From positions 310,001 to 374,000 of the forward strand of contig NZ_JAIWJA010000003.1 of the NCBI RefSeq assembly GCF_020515695.1: DNA of 64,000 bases. Direction: 5' to 3'. The notes below the pieces were generated by a model. It did no database searches, was not told the origin of the DNA, and saw nothing but the letters and a program-made list of their open reading frames with translations. Both the position numbers and the translations under genes were made by a program. This document shows, piece after piece, positions 49,191 to 59,781 of this stretch (its first letter is position 1; the number at the start of each line of letters is the position of its first letter). This stretch comes from Pseudomonas sp. MWU16-30317 (GTDB lineage Bacteria; Pseudomonadota; Gammaproteobacteria; Pseudomonadales; Pseudomonadaceae).

Positions 49191-50936
49191 ATGAGCGATA
49201 ACACTGTACCGCCGGTAGCCGATGCCCCCGCCAAGGATGCCCCCGCTAGCGCCGCACCCGTTACCCCGTCCTCTCGGCGCTGGCCGATGGTGCTGCTGGG
49301 GTTGTGTCTGGTCGCAGGCGTCGCGGGCGGATTGGGCTGGTTCATGCACAAACCCCCGGTGCTGCCGGCAGTTGCCCTGGCCAGTGACAAACTGGGCATG
49401 AGCCGCCCGGATGGCCTGCTCGAAACCAACTCCCTGAGCCAGCTGCCCAAGGACGTGCTGGCGGTGCCGTTCCTCAAGGCCACCCTGACCGAGGACTTCG
49501 TCTTTTATTACCAGGCCAACGCCGATCGCCTCGGCTTGATCGGCAGCCTGCGGCGGATCATCTATGAACATGATCTCAAGCTGCAGGACAGCCTGATCGA
49601 GCAGCTCTTCGATCAGCCCGCCGATGTAGCGCTGTGGCGCGGCGCCGATGGCCGCCTGAAAGACTTCCTGCTGGTCATGGACCGTGGCGGCCTGGCCAAG
49701 GTGCTGGAGCCGCTGGCCAAGGTAGCGCTGGACGATTCGCAGCTGACCAAGACGGCCGACGTCAAGGTCGGCAGCGACGACGTGGCGCTGTATCAGTTGA
49801 CCTACGGCGCCAGCAAGTCGCTGCTGTTCGCCTCTCATGGCGACAAACTGGTGGTGCTGTCGAACCCGGCCAAGCTGTATGAAGCCAAAGATGACACCGC
49901 ACCAGAGCCCGGCGATGTTTCGACCCAGGCCATCGCCGCACTGCTCAATGGCGACAAACTCTTCCCTGAAGCCTTCGGCCTGCAGCCGCGCGCGCCCGAG
50001 GTGAAGCAACGCCTGTCGGTGAACGCCAGTGTTCTTGCCATGGGCTACCAGCGTTTTATCCCCAACTTCGCCGGCGTGCGTTTCGACATGGACGACAAGG
50101 GCTGGCACAGCTATCTGGCGATGGACGAACTGGACAACCAGCCGGACTTCGATTTCAAACCGATCTGGCAAGCCATGCCCATGGGCGCCAGCGCCTGCGT
50201 GGCCTTGCCCCTGGCGGCCGAGCAGCAAAAACCGCTGTTGGTGAAACTGGGCGCCGATGAAGCCTCTGCGCAAACCCTCACCGAGCATATGGCCGGCGCT
50301 GCGGGCCTGTGCTGGTATGCCGATTCGCGGTTATACACGCCGTTGCTGGTGGCCAGCCTGAAAGATCAGGACAGCACCCAGCTCGATGGTGAACTGGGCA
50401 AGCTGTTCGGCTCGATGGTCGGTGCCTACGAGGCCAACGTCGATGAGCACGCCTTCCCGGTCGTTGAAACGCAGGAAGGTCAAAGCCACCTGTGGCAGCG
50501 TCAGGTCAGCTCGAACTTCGGCCCCTACGCCGCCAAGGATGCCGAGAAACCGGACGCCATCAGCGGCAAGGCCTTCATGAAAGTCAGCCTGGCGCGCCAT
50601 GGTTCGACGTTGCTGTTTTCCCTCGATGACAAGCTGCTGGACAAGGCGCTCGGCACGCTGAACAAGACCTTCCCGCCGATGACTGACGTGTTGCCCAAAG
50701 ACCTGTTGATGCCGTTCTACTTCGGCCCGGATGCCATGGCGCAACTGATGCAAAAGGAAACCCTCGACAGCCTGCCGCAGGACATGGAGCCGGTGTTCTA
50801 CAACGCCGCGCAAACAATGCTGATCCCCAAGCTGCGCACCCTGGGCGGTTATGGCAAATACGCGCTGACCTTGCCCAAAGGCAGCGAGCCGAACGGCCAC
50901 TGGCAATGGCTGCCGCTGGAATGGAAAGCGCTGTGA
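49191..50936 (+). CDS. magB: MagB: DUF2138 inner-membrane protein (YfaA-like)
   Basis: About 581 residues. A Pro/Ala-rich cytoplasmic tail, one transmembrane helix near residues 31-52 ([20 protein letters not shown]), then a ~520-residue periplasmic DUF2138 domain. No catalytic motif recognised. DUF2138 genes occur only beside yfaS/magD genes, so MagB is likely a membrane anchor or assembly partner for MagD. A GTG two codons earlier (49185) is an alternative start. Its stop overlaps the magC start. Confidence 0.85.
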   Translation: MSDNTVPPVADAPAKDAPASAAPVTPSSRRWPMVLLGLCLVAGVAGGLGWFMHKPPVLPAVALASDKLGMSRPDGLLETNSLSQLPKDVLAVPFLKATLTEDFVFYYQANADRLGLIGSLRRIIYEHDLKLQDSLIEQLFDQPADVALWRGADGRLKDFLLVMDRGGLAKVLEPLAKVALDDSQLTKTADVKVGSDDVALYQLTYGASKSLLFASHGDKLVVLSNPAKLYEAKDDTAPEPGDVSTQAIAALLNGDKLFPEAFGLQPRAPEVKQRLSVNASVLAMGYQRFIPNFAGVRFDMDDKGWHSYLAMDELDNQPDFDFKPIWQAMPMGASACVALPLAAEQQKPLLVKLGADEASAQTLTEHMAGAAGLCWYADSRLYTPLLVASLKDQDSTQLDGELGKLFGSMVGAYEANVDEHAFPVVETQEGQSHLWQRQVSSNFGPYAAKDAEKPDAISGKAFMKVSLARHGSTLLFSLDDKLLDKALGTLNKTFPPMTDVLPKDLLMPFYFGPDAMAQLMQKETLDSLPQDMEPVFYNAAQTMLIPKLRTLGGYGKYALTLPKGSEPNGHWQWLPLEWKAL

Positions 50937-51601
50937 TCGCGCGTGCACGGGCTGCTGCCCTGAGCCGAGCGACCCTGTTTGCCGCAGGCCTGCTGGCAAT
51001 GCTGCTCGGCAATGGCGCCCGGGCCAGCGACGCGCCGTCCCTCGATGTGGCGCAGTCCCAGGTATTCCGCGCCTGGTTCGTGCGTATCGCCGAAGAGCAG
51101 CTCACCCAAGGCCCGAGCCCGCGCTGGTACCAGCAGGACTGCGCTGGCCTGGTGCGCTTTGCCGCTAACGAGGCGTTGAAGGTTCATGACGACAAGTGGC
51201 TGCGCAGCAATGGCTTGTCCAACCGCTATCTGCCGCCCGAGCTACAGCTCACGGACGCCCAGCGCAACCTGGCCCAGCAATGGCAACAGGGCGGTGGCAA
51301 GGTGGGCCCGTACGTCAACGCGATCAAGTTGATTCAGTTCAACAGCCATCTGATCGGTCGTGACGTAGCGCAGGCACGGCCCGGCGATTTGATGTTTTTC
51401 GATCAGGGCGACGACCAGCACCTGATGATCTGGATGGGCCGCTACATCGCCTATCACACCGGCACCACCACCCCCACTGACAACGGCATGCGATCCGCGA
51501 GCCTGCAGCAACTCATGACATGGAAGGACACCCGATGGATACCCGACGCAGCCAACCCCAACTTCATCGGCGTCTATCGACTCAACTTTCTCTCCCAATG
51601 A
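50933..51601 (+). CDS. magC: MagC: DUF1175 exported protein, NlpC/P60-like (YfaT-like)
   Basis: About 222 residues. Signal peptide (residues 1-31: [20 protein letters not shown]), then Cys70 in [34 protein letters not shown] with His163, and YIAYHTG with His175. This resembles the Cys-His arrangement of NlpC/P60/CHAP cell-wall or amide hydrolases (DCxGLV, GDL-FF, H-x-x-x). DUF1175 has no established function. GTG 50933 overlaps the magB stop (GTGA); an ATG at 50921 is possible. Co-translation with MagB and MagD is implied by 4-bp overlaps on both sides. Confidence 0.82.
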   Translation: MIARARAAALSRATLFAAGLLAMLLGNGARASDAPSLDVAQSQVFRAWFVRIAEEQLTQGPSPRWYQQDCAGLVRFAANEALKVHDDKWLRSNGLSNRYLPPELQLTDAQRNLAQQWQQGGGKVGPYVNAIKLIQFNSHLIGRDVAQARPGDLMFFDQGDDQHLMIWMGRYIAYHTGTTTPTDNGMRSASLQQLMTWKDTRWIPDAANPNFIGVYRLNFLSQ

Positions 51602-54600
51602 TCGGTGCTCGCATGCTGCGTTTCCTCTCTCTGTTAGTGCTGTTGGTGCTGCCGTTTGCGACGGTCAACGCCGACGACAGCGTCGAGCCGAGCGGCTACG
51701 CGCCGGTGGCCGGCGAAAGCTTCTTCCTGCTGGCCGACAGCAGTTTCGCCAGCGACGAGCAGGCCATGGTCCGCCTCGAAGCGCCGGGTCGTGACTATCG
51801 GCGCTTTCGCATGGAGCCCTACGGTGGCGCCGATATCCGCGTGTATCGCATCGACAAGCCGCTGGACTTTCTCAAGCGCCAGAAGAACCTGCACCGGGTG
51901 GTCAGTGACGGCCAGTTCAAGGGCGAAGGCTTGTCCAACACCCTGGCGTACCTGTGGGACAACTGGTACCGCAAATCCCGCCGCGTGATGCAGCGGGCGT
52001 TTTCCTACGAGACCCGTAAGCAGGTCACCGAAGAGGTGCCGGAGCTGAAGATGGGCGAGGCGATGGCCGCACCGACGCCTTACGAAGCGCAGCCGCAATT
52101 CGCCTTGATCCCGGGTCTGCCGCTGGTGACGCAGTTCCGTTATCCGCTGTGGCAGGCCAAGCCGATCCAGCCGCCCAAGGGGGTCAATCTTGACGGTTCC
52201 TCCAGCGAGTTCGTCAGCCCCGCCGCAGGCAACGTGTACATCCCGTTGGGCCAGCTCAAGCCCGGCCTGTATCTGGTCGAAGCGCTGGTCGGCAAGTACC
52301 GCGCGACCACCATGGTGTTCGTCTCCAATACCGTGGCGGTGAGCAAGATCGCCGGCGACGAGCTGCTGGTGTGGGCCGCGCGCAAGCACGAAGGCAGCTC
52401 GGTGCCCAAGGTCAATGTGCTGTGGACCGATGGCCTGGGCGTGATGAGCAGCGGCGCCACCGATGCCGATGGCCTGGTGCGCTTGCAGCACGCCAGCCCT
52501 GAACGTTCGTTCGTGATCGGCGAAGACGAAGAGGGCGGGGTGTTCGTCTCCGAAAACTTCTACTACGACAGCGAAATCTACGACACCAAGCTCTATGCGT
52601 TCACCGACCGGCCGCTGTACCGGCCGGGCGACTGGGTGTCGCTGAAGATCGTTGGTCGCGAATTCAAGAACGCCCGCGATTCCGTGGCGCCCGGTGCGGC
52701 TGACGTCAACGTGACCGTGCTCGACGCTACTGGCACCGCTTTGCAGACCCTGGCGCTGAAACTCGACGCCAAGGCCGGCACCCAAGGGCGTTTCCAACTG
52801 CCGGAAAACGCCGTGGCCGGTGGCTACGAGCTGCGCTTCACCTACAAGGACCAGGCCTACAGCAGCGCCTTCCGAGTGGCGGAATACATCAAGCCGCAGT
52901 TCGAGATTTCGCTGAACCTGGCCAAGCAGGACTACCGCACTGGCGAAGCGGTCAAGGGCAGCCTGGTGCTGCTCTACCCGGACGGCAAGCCGGTGGCCAA
53001 CGCCAAGTTGACTCTGAGCCTGCGCGCCCAGCAGCTGTCGATGGTGGATAACGAGCTGCAGTACCTCGGGCAATTTCCGGTGGAGCTGACCAGCACCGAA
53101 TTGACCACCGACGCCAAAGGCGTCGCGACCCTCGACCTGCCCGCCGCCGACAAGCCGAGCCGCTACATGCTCACCGTGTTCGCCAGCGATGGCGCGGCGT
53201 ATCGGGTCAAGACCACCAAGGAAATCCTCATCGACCGGGGTGCCGCGAGCTTCCGTCTAAGCGCGCCGCAGCGGTTCAGCGCCGCCGGAGAAAAGGTCGC
53301 GTTCAGCTATGTCAACGAAGGCGGGAGCGAGCAGAGCAAAGCGGTTACTCCGAGCAGCTACAGCTGGGTGCGCCTTGAAGACCAGACTACCGGCGACGGC
53401 AAGCTTGGCGCTAAAGACCTAGGCTTCAGCCTGATCTTCGCGCGCCCCGGCACTTACAACCTGACCTTGAAGGATGACCACGGTCGCGTCGTCGGCGCCG
53501 CTGGACATTCGGTCACGGGCGATGGCGTCAAGGCGGTGCCGGGCACCGTTGAAATCGTCCTCGACCAGCCCGAGTACAAGGCCGGCGACGAAGCCATGGC
53601 GTTGATCACCTTTCCCGAGCCGGTCAGCGATGCGCTGCTGTCGCTGGAGCGTGACAAGGTCGAGGCCACCGCGTTGCTGTCCAAGGGCGCCGACTGGCTG
53701 AAGCTGGAAAAACTCAGCGACACCCAGTACCGCGCGCGTATCCCGGTGAAGGACAACTTCGCCCCCAACCTGACCTTCTCGGTGCTCTACACCAAGGGCG
53801 GGCAGTACAGCTTTCAGAACGCCGGCATCAAGGTGGTGACGCCGCAGATCGACGTGGCCATTGCCACCGACAAGGACACCTACCTGCCGGGCGACACCGT
53901 GTCGGTCGACCTGACCACCCAGTTCGCTGGCAAGCCGATCCCGGCGCACCTGACGGTCAGCGTGGTCGACGAGATGATCTACGCGCTGCAACCGGAAGTC
54001 GCGCCGAGCATCGATCAGTTCTTCTATCACCCGCGCCGCAACAACGTGCGCACCAGCGCCAGCCTTTCGTTCATCAGCTACGACGTGGCACTGCCGGGCA
54101 GCCCTGGTGCGCCAGGCAAGGCCAACCGCAGCGAACGCGGGGTCAAGGTACTCGAGCGGCCGCGCCGCGAAGACATCGACACCGCCGCCTGGCAGCCAGA
54201 GCTGGTGACCGATGCCAACGGCAAGACGCACTTCACCTTTACCATGCCGGACTCGCTTACGCGCTGGCGCATCACCGCGCGGGCCATCGCCGATGACGGT
54301 CAGGTCGGGCAAAAGAAGCAGTTCGTGCGCTCCGAAAAACCGCTGTATCTGAAGTGGAGCGGGCCGAACAAATTCCGCAACGGCGACAAGCCGGACCTGG
54401 GCGTGTTCGCCTTCAGCCAGGCCGAGAAACCGGCGAGCGCCGAGCTGGTGACCCATTTCGCGGGTGTTGATCAGCGCGTACCCGTGACCCTCAACAACGG
54501 CATCAATTACATCCCGCTGCCGCCCTTCGCCCTGGCCAACGGTGACTGGACCGCCGAGCTGGTGCAGGATGGCAAGCCCGCCGACGCCCTGGCCGTGCAC

Positions 54601-56163
54601 CTGACGGCCACCGGTGAAGGCTGGCAGGTCAGCCAGACGCAAAGCCTGGACGCGGTCAGCGGCGATACCCCGCTGACCTTGCCCGCCGACGCCACGGCGA
54701 TCCGCCTGCGTCTGGACGACAGCCCGCAAGCGCTGTTCCGTTCGGCCCTGGATGATCTGCTGAGCTATCCATATGGCGGCGTCGAGCAGACCGCCAGCCA
54801 GTTGTTGCCGCTGAGCATCGCTTACCCGGTGCTGTCGGCTGACCCGCAAGTGCGGGACCGCCTGCGCCTGATCATGCAGAACAGCCGCCTGCGCCTGGTG
54901 CAAATGGCCGGGCCTGCGGCGTACTTCACCTGGTGGGGGCAGGAGGGCGAGCCGGATGCCTTCCTCACCGCCTACGCCTATTACGCCGACTGGTACGCCA
55001 GCAAGGTCATGGACCTGACCCTGCCGCCGGAGCACTGGCAGCGGGTGCTGGAGGTGTATGCCAAGCAAGCGAAGAACACCCCGCTGCTGCAGCGCGCGCT
55101 GATTCTGTCGTTCGCCAAACAGATGCAATTGCCGGTGAATACCCTGCTGAGCGGGCTGATGGGCGACCTGGCGAAAGCGGGTGACGGGGCCGCCGCAAGC
55201 CTCACGGACGACGGCGTGGAGAGCCTGGTGATGGGTGCTCCGGACTCGGCACTCGGGTTGGCGGCGGCTCGTACGCTCACGGCCTCGCTGGCCAGACAGG
55301 CCAAGGTCGCGCTGCCGGATGTCTTCAATCGCCAACTGCCCGATGCCCAGCAGCGTCTGGCGGTCAGTTCACAACCCTTTGCCGAAGCCCTCAACCTGTC
55401 GCTGCAAGCCTTCGATCAGGCTCGCGCCCAGGCCTTGTTGCGGCGCCTGTTGCCGCAGCAATCGACGCTCGAACGCGCGCTGGCGCTGAGCTGGCTGCAA
55501 CGCAGCATCGAGCAGGCCTCGCCGACCATCGCCCTGGCGCCGGGTGAGGGCTGGAACAAACGCTACGGCGCTGCCGGTGAAATGTACTGGACCTGGCAGG
55601 GCGCGACGCCAGTGCCGTCGGTGTTGTCGCTGTCTGGCACTCAGGACCGTCCGTTGCGTGCCGCGCTGAGCTACCAGACCCAACAGGCGCCGGTCGAGCA
55701 GATGGGGGTGACCATCACGCGGCGCCTGTCGCGTCTGGTGCCGGGTGACGAAGCCTTCCAGTTCAAGCTCGAAGCCGTCGGCAACAAGCCGGTGTCCAGC
55801 GACAGCCTGTATCTGGACGAAGTAATCATCACCAGCAAGGCCGCCAAGCCGCTGCGCTACGGCATGCTCGAAGTGCCGCTGCCGCCGGGCGCCGATGTCG
55901 AGCGCACCACCTGGGGCATCAAGCTGATGGGCAAGTCGGGCAGCGAGGCGTCCGAGCTGGAAAAGGCGCGGTTCGAGCCGGGGCAGATGGCCTACGCGAT
56001 TCCGGTGGATGCCTTGAGCGGCGAACTGCGCTTGCGCCACCTGGTGCGCTTCTCGCAGAAGGGTCAGTTCAACTTGCCGCCGGTGCGTTTCACCCAGGTC
56101 TATGCGCCGCAGCATCAGGCCCAGGAACAGAAACCGGCGCTGGGCCAGGTCACGGTCAACTGA
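51598..56163 (+). CDS. magD: MagD: bacterial alpha-2-macroglobulin homologue without thioester (YfaS-like)
   Basis: 1521 residues. Signal peptide near [20 protein letters not shown], then repeated macroglobulin (MG) beta domains ([20 protein letters not shown] is the conserved MG1/MG2 landmark; [20 protein letters not shown] and [10 protein letters not shown] near 785) and a C-terminal thioester-domain region. At the thioester position the sequence is [11 protein letters not shown] (G1061-V-E-Q1064), not C-x-E-Q, so no thioester can form; E. coli YfaS also lacks it. Bait region not certain. Periplasmic, probably a protease trap or structural partner. ATG 51598 overlaps the magC stop (ATGA). 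Confidence 0.92.
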   Translation: MIGARMLRFLSLLVLLVLPFATVNADDSVEPSGYAPVAGESFFLLADSSFASDEQAMVRLEAPGRDYRRFRMEPYGGADIRVYRIDKPLDFLKRQKNLHRVVSDGQFKGEGLSNTLAYLWDNWYRKSRRVMQRAFSYETRKQVTEEVPELKMGEAMAAPTPYEAQPQFALIPGLPLVTQFRYPLWQAKPIQPPKGVNLDGSSSEFVSPAAGNVYIPLGQLKPGLYLVEALVGKYRATTMVFVSNTVAVSKIAGDELLVWAARKHEGSSVPKVNVLWTDGLGVMSSGATDADGLVRLQHASPERSFVIGEDEEGGVFVSENFYYDSEIYDTKLYAFTDRPLYRPGDWVSLKIVGREFKNARDSVAPGAADVNVTVLDATGTALQTLALKLDAKAGTQGRFQLPENAVAGGYELRFTYKDQAYSSAFRVAEYIKPQFEISLNLAKQDYRTGEAVKGSLVLLYPDGKPVANAKLTLSLRAQQLSMVDNELQYLGQFPVELTSTELTTDAKGVATLDLPAADKPSRYMLTVFASDGAAYRVKTTKEILIDRGAASFRLSAPQRFSAAGEKVAFSYVNEGGSEQSKAVTPSSYSWVRLEDQTTGDGKLGAKDLGFSLIFARPGTYNLTLKDDHGRVVGAAGHSVTGDGVKAVPGTVEIVLDQPEYKAGDEAMALITFPEPVSDALLSLERDKVEATALLSKGADWLKLEKLSDTQYRARIPVKDNFAPNLTFSVLYTKGGQYSFQNAGIKVVTPQIDVAIATDKDTYLPGDTVSVDLTTQFAGKPIPAHLTVSVVDEMIYALQPEVAPSIDQFFYHPRRNNVRTSASLSFISYDVALPGSPGAPGKANRSERGVKVLERPRREDIDTAAWQPELVTDANGKTHFTFTMPDSLTRWRITARAIADDGQVGQKKQFVRSEKPLYLKWSGPNKFRNGDKPDLGVFAFSQAEKPASAELVTHFAGVDQRVPVTLNNGINYIPLPPFALANGDWTAELVQDGKPADALAVHLTATGEGWQVSQTQSLDAVSGDTPLTLPADATAIRLRLDDSPQALFRSALDDLLSYPYGGVEQTASQLLPLSIAYPVLSADPQVRDRLRLIMQNSRLRLVQMAGPAAYFTWWGQEGEPDAFLTAYAYYADWYASKVMDLTLPPEHWQRVLEVYAKQAKNTPLLQRALILSFAKQMQLPVNTLLSGLMGDLAKAGDGAAASLTDDGVESLVMGAPDSALGLAAARTLTASLARQAKVALPDVFNRQLPDAQQRLAVSSQPFAEALNLSLQAFDQARAQALLRRLLPQQSTLERALALSWLQRSIEQASPTIALAPGEGWNKRYGAAGEMYWTWQGATPVPSVLSLSGTQDRPLRAALSYQTQQAPVEQMGVTITRRLSRLVPGDEAFQFKLEAVGNKPVSSDSLYLDEVIITSKAAKPLRYGMLEVPLPPGADVERTTWGIKLMGKSGSEASELEKARFEPGQMAYAIPVDALSGELRLRHLVRFSQKGQFNLPPVRFTQVYAPQHQAQEQKPALGQVTVN

Positions 56164-56164
56164 C

Positions 56165-57784
56165 ATGACCCGGCCTCTGTTCTGGCTATTGCTGTGTCTG
56201 CTACCTGCGCTGGCGACGGCGCAGGAGGAGCCCCTGCGCCTGGGCTTCAGGGGCGAACTGCTGACACTCAGCCCAACGCAGCTGATTGCCCGTGAACCCC
56301 TGCCGCCCGACTTGCAGGCGCCGCTGGGCAGCCTGTGGAAGATGTTCGTCTACAGCTGGCTGGTGGATACCGATGCCCATGAGCCCCCGTACACCTGTCG
56401 CGGCCAAGCCAAGGACGAAGTCTATTGCTGCACTGCCGGCGCCAGCATCGAGCGCGATCAGGCGCTGGTGAAGTCCTGCGGGTTGTACTTCGAACCGGCG
56501 CGTCTGGGCATTACCGCGCAGGATTGGCGCGATTACTGGCAGGCGCGGCAGGCGCCCCAGTGGTTGCTCGACCTGGCCTTTTTGCAGCCTTCGACGCGAG
56601 TGCCGGTGGCCGAACTGTTGAACGTGCTGGCGGTATTGCCAGCGCAGGCGCAGATGCGTCGCGTGCTGCTGGACGTGGTGCTCAACGCGGCGGACGGCAA
56701 TGTGGTGGGCGAGCTGGGCGGGCGCTTACGGGTGAAAACCTGGAGCTGGCTGGGTGATCAGGACCCGACCTCGCGCCAGGGCGGCTTTGGCGGGTGGACG
56801 GCCGATGGCACGCCCATCTGGGCCGGTGGGCGCGGGACCAGTCAGATGGTGCTGCGCCATTACGCGCAGGCACTGGCTAAAATAGTGCCGGTGGACTGGC
56901 CGGCAGACGCCGGGCGTTGCGTCGAGGTCAGGCTGTTTTCCCGTTATCCGATCGCGCAGGTGCTGAGCGGTGATCGCGTGGCACCGAGCGGACCGTTGCA
57001 GGGCGACTACCGGGTGGCATTCAGCAACGGCAACCAGTTGGCGATTCACAGCGACGGCGAGCTGTTCTTGCTCAACGACAAGCTGGTGGCGCGCCTTGAC
57101 CGCGAAGAATACGTCGCCCGCGTGCTACAGCGCGAGGCCCGGCCCGAGCCTGCCGAGGCCGCCAAGGCCTTGGCGATCGCCATTCGCACCTACCTGCTGC
57201 AGAACGCAACGCGCAGCGGCGACTGCCTGAGCATCGATGACAGCAGCAACCGACAACGTGTGGCGCCGCGCCCGGCCGCTGCCGATTCGCGGGCGATTGC
57301 CGCCTGGACCAGCGACCTGGTGCTGGCCGGCAGCAGCGTCACCTACCACTCCGATCAGCCGGGGCCGGACAAACTCTCCTGGCAGCAGGCCGTCGAGCAG
57401 GCCAACGCCGGGCAGCGCTTCGATGCGATCCTGCTGCACGCCTACCCGCGCGCCAGCCTCAGCCGTTGGGACAACCCCATCGCTTCCTGCGAGACCCTGC
57501 CTGCGGCTCAGGACTGGCTGCAAAGCCAGCGGCGAGCCTGGCGCCAGCGCCTGGAAAACCAAGTCGGTTACAACGAAGTCAGCACCTTTGCGGTCTGCCG
57601 CCTGGCGTTTGGCCGGCCCTACGTCGACCGCGAGCGCCAACGCATCTACGTACGCGGCGTGCTGTCGCTGCAAGACCGTCTCGACCTGACCCATGAATAC
57701 CTGCACCTGGCCTTTGACGCACATCCCAACGGTCAGGATGAAACCTACATCGAAGGGCTCGCCCGTCATCTTTTGCTGGAATAG
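56165..57784 (+). CDS. magE: MagE: DUF2300 exported protein with PBP-like, SpoIID-like and HExxH features (YfaQ-like)
   Basis: 539 residues, signal peptide to ~A18. Residues ~40-240 resemble a penicillin-binding-protein fold: S56-L-W-K59 in PLGSLWKMFVYSWL, S104-C-G in LVKSCGLYFEPARLG, K191-T-W in RLRVKTWSWLG. Residues ~312-345 (EEYVARVLQREARPEPAEAAKALAIAIRTYLL) resemble the SpoIID/LytB core. The C-terminus holds H510-E-Y-L-H514 and E530 (THEYLHLAFDAHPNGQDETY, then IEGLARH), a zincin-like motif. DUF2300 is not assigned an activity to my knowledge; the three assignments are inferences from motifs. Starts 1 bp after the magD stop. Confidence 0.8.
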   Translation: MTRPLFWLLLCLLPALATAQEEPLRLGFRGELLTLSPTQLIAREPLPPDLQAPLGSLWKMFVYSWLVDTDAHEPPYTCRGQAKDEVYCCTAGASIERDQALVKSCGLYFEPARLGITAQDWRDYWQARQAPQWLLDLAFLQPSTRVPVAELLNVLAVLPAQAQMRRVLLDVVLNAADGNVVGELGGRLRVKTWSWLGDQDPTSRQGGFGGWTADGTPIWAGGRGTSQMVLRHYAQALAKIVPVDWPADAGRCVEVRLFSRYPIAQVLSGDRVAPSGPLQGDYRVAFSNGNQLAIHSDGELFLLNDKLVARLDREEYVARVLQREARPEPAEAAKALAIAIRTYLLQNATRSGDCLSIDDSSNRQRVAPRPAAADSRAIAAWTSDLVLAGSSVTYHSDQPGPDKLSWQQAVEQANAGQRFDAILLHAYPRASLSRWDNPIASCETLPAAQDWLQSQRRAWRQRLENQVGYNEVSTFAVCRLAFGRPYVDRERQRIYVRGVLSLQDRLDLTHEYLHLAFDAHPNGQDETYIEGLARHLLLE

Positions 57785-57787
57785 GCC

Positions 57788-58603
57788 ATGACACTCCGTT
57801 ATCCGCAGGTCTTCCTGTTCATCTGCTGCTGTGGCGCCTGGCCGGCGACGTTTGCCGCCGACGCCGCAATCAAGCTCGATACTCCGGTGGGCGGCTGGCA
57901 TTCCGGTGCGGTCGACGGCGACGGTGAGCACTACCAGCAGACCGTCAACTACCCGGCCTCGTCGGTCAACACCCCGGTGGGGCAGGCCAACACAGCGCGC
58001 ATCGCCGGGCAGATCAAGGCCACGCCCAAATCAGCCGAGCCGGGGCGCTTGATCGTCAACGGCGTGAGCATGCCGTTGAAGATCGACGAGGCCGGCCGTT
58101 TCGATCGGCCATTCTCGTTCCCCAAGGGCAGCAACAGCGTCGAGGTGCGCAGTCCTGACGGCCAGCAACGCCATCGCACGCAGTTCATCAATGCCGGCAG
58201 TGGCGCTACCCCGGCGAAGTTGCGCGTGTTGCTGTCATGGGACAGCGACGGCACTGACCTGGACTTGCATGTGGTCACGCCCGACGGCGCGCATATCTGG
58301 TACGGCGACCGGGTCGCCGCCAACGGCGCCGCGCTGGATGTCGACGTGACCACCGGCTATGGCCCGGAGATCTTCTCCATGCCAGCGCCGATCAAGGGCC
58401 AGTATCTGGTGTACCTGAACTACTTCGGCGGCGGCTATCGCAGCGATGAGGACGGCCAGGAGGATGCCGTGCAGCCACTGACCACGGCCCAGGTGACGGT
58501 GATTACCGAGGAGGGCACGCCGAGCGAGAAGATCGAAACCTTCGTAGTGCCCATGCGCGCTGTGGGCGAGCTGACGTTGGTGAAGGCGTTCAGCTATCCC
58601 TGA
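57788..58603 (+). CDS. magF: MagF: DUF2135 exported protein (YfaP-like)
   Basis: 271 residues. Signal peptide (LFICCCGAWPATFA), then the same domain as MagA: LLSWDSDGTDLDLHVVTPDG, YGPEIFSMPAPIKGQYLVYL and IETFVVPMRAVGELTLVKAF, which aligns with MagA's ETFIVPMRAIGDLMLVKTF. Starts 3 bp after the magE stop, last gene of the operon. The MagA/MagF pair arose by duplication and may act as paired binding modules. Confidence 0.88.
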   Translation: MTLRYPQVFLFICCCGAWPATFAADAAIKLDTPVGGWHSGAVDGDGEHYQQTVNYPASSVNTPVGQANTARIAGQIKATPKSAEPGRLIVNGVSMPLKIDEAGRFDRPFSFPKGSNSVEVRSPDGQQRHRTQFINAGSGATPAKLRVLLSWDSDGTDLDLHVVTPDGAHIWYGDRVAANGAALDVDVTTGYGPEIFSMPAPIKGQYLVYLNYFGGGYRSDEDGQEDAVQPLTTAQVTVITEEGTPSEKIETFVVPMRAVGELTLVKAFSYP

Positions 58604-58681
58604 GGACGCGTAATTGCAAGGATTTCGAACATCTCGGCGTGCAACTGATCAACCCCTTGCAGCTCGCCTGAGCGTTAAACA

Positions 58682-59602
58682 TCAAAGCGCCAACCCGGCC
58701 CGATCGCCCATATACATCTCCAGCCGCGAGCGCAGCCAGCGTTCGGCCGGGTCGGTGTCCATGACGCTCAGCCAGACCATCGACAGGTCCAGCGGCGGGG
58801 TGTCGAAGGGCACCGGCTCGTCGAACAGGTTGCCCCATTTGGCCATGGCCCTGGCGGCGTAATCGGGAAGGCCGGCGAGCAGGTCGGTGCCCGCCAGCAG
58901 AGCCGGCAGCGAACTGAACTGCGGCACCGAGAGCACCACGCGGCGTTTGCGCCCGATCTCTTCGAGCCACTCATCGGCGATGCCCGAAGTGTTGGCGGTG
59001 TGCGATACCAGCACGTGGGGGCGGGCGCAATACTCATCCAGCGTCAGCGGTTTATCCGAGGCATCCGCGCGCAGCACCCGGGCATGCATGCGCCGCAGCA
59101 GCTTGCGCTTGGCGTTGGCGGGCAGGCCGCGGGTCTGGCTGATGCCGACGGTGATATCGCCGCTGGCCAGCAGGTCGGGGATGCGCCAATAGTCGACGTG
59201 CTGCACTACCACCACGATGTTTGGCGCTTCTTCGCGCATCGCCCGCAGGAAGGGCGGCAGCAAGCCGAATTCGACGTCGTCCGAGAGGCCGACGCGAAAG
59301 GTCATGGAGCTGGTAATGGGGTTGAAGTCATGGCTCAGGCTCAGCGCCACGGACATGGCATCGAGCGCGGGGCCCAGGTGACGGATGATTTCTTCGGCGC
59401 GCGAGGTGGGCTCCATGCGGTGGCCGACACGGACGAAGAGCGGGTCGTTGAATAAGGTGCGTAATCGGTTGAGCGCTGCACTGATTGTGGGCTGCCCCAG
59501 AAACAGTTTTTCTGCCGCGCGGGTGACGTTGCGCTCCTGCATGAGGGTTTCGAACACCACCATCAGGTTGATATCGGCCTTGCGCAACTCATTGCGGTTC
59601 AT
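58682..59602 (-). CDS. LysR-family regulator (NodD/PA-LeuO-like subgroup)
   Basis: 306 residues. HTH: VVFETLMQERNVTRAAEKLF followed by LGQPTISAALNRLRTLFNDP, the NodD/NahR-type N-terminus. C-terminal effector domain with FRVGLSDDVEFGLLPPFLRA. No divergent target gene, so the regulon cannot be inferred. Convergent with the mag operon, 78 bp from its end. Confidence 0.88.
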   Translation of the reverse strand: MNRNELRKADINLMVVFETLMQERNVTRAAEKLFLGQPTISAALNRLRTLFNDPLFVRVGHRMEPTSRAEEIIRHLGPALDAMSVALSLSHDFNPITSSMTFRVGLSDDVEFGLLPPFLRAMREEAPNIVVVVQHVDYWRIPDLLASGDITVGISQTRGLPANAKRKLLRRMHARVLRADASDKPLTLDEYCARPHVLVSHTANTSGIADEWLEEIGRKRRVVLSVPQFSSLPALLAGTDLLAGLPDYAARAMAKWGNLFDEPVPFDTPPLDLSMVWLSVMDTDPAERWLRSRLEMYMGDRAGLAL

Positions 59603-59682
59603 CGGCAGTGTTCCTGCTCATCCCTTGTCAGAGCGGAGTGTAGGAACAGCGCGGGGTTTGCTGCAATAGCTGTTTCGCCTGT

Positions 59683-59765
59683 GCGGGCCCCGTCGGGGGC
59701 AAGCCATGCTCCCGCAATGGAAAGTGCGCTCCTGTGGGAGCAAGGTTTGCCCGCGAAGAGACCCT
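59683..59765. repeat. Inverted REP pair, partly degenerate
   Basis: gcgggccccgtcgggggcaagc..tgctcccgca and inverted ..tgtgggagcaaggtttgccc..gaagaga, between the LysR gene and ubiK. Confidence 0.75.
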
Positions 59766-59781
59766 CAGCGACGCTGCTGAA

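Noticed and set aside
53419..55335. 638-codon minus-strand frame inside magD
   Set aside because: Antisense shadow of a well-conserved macroglobulin gene.
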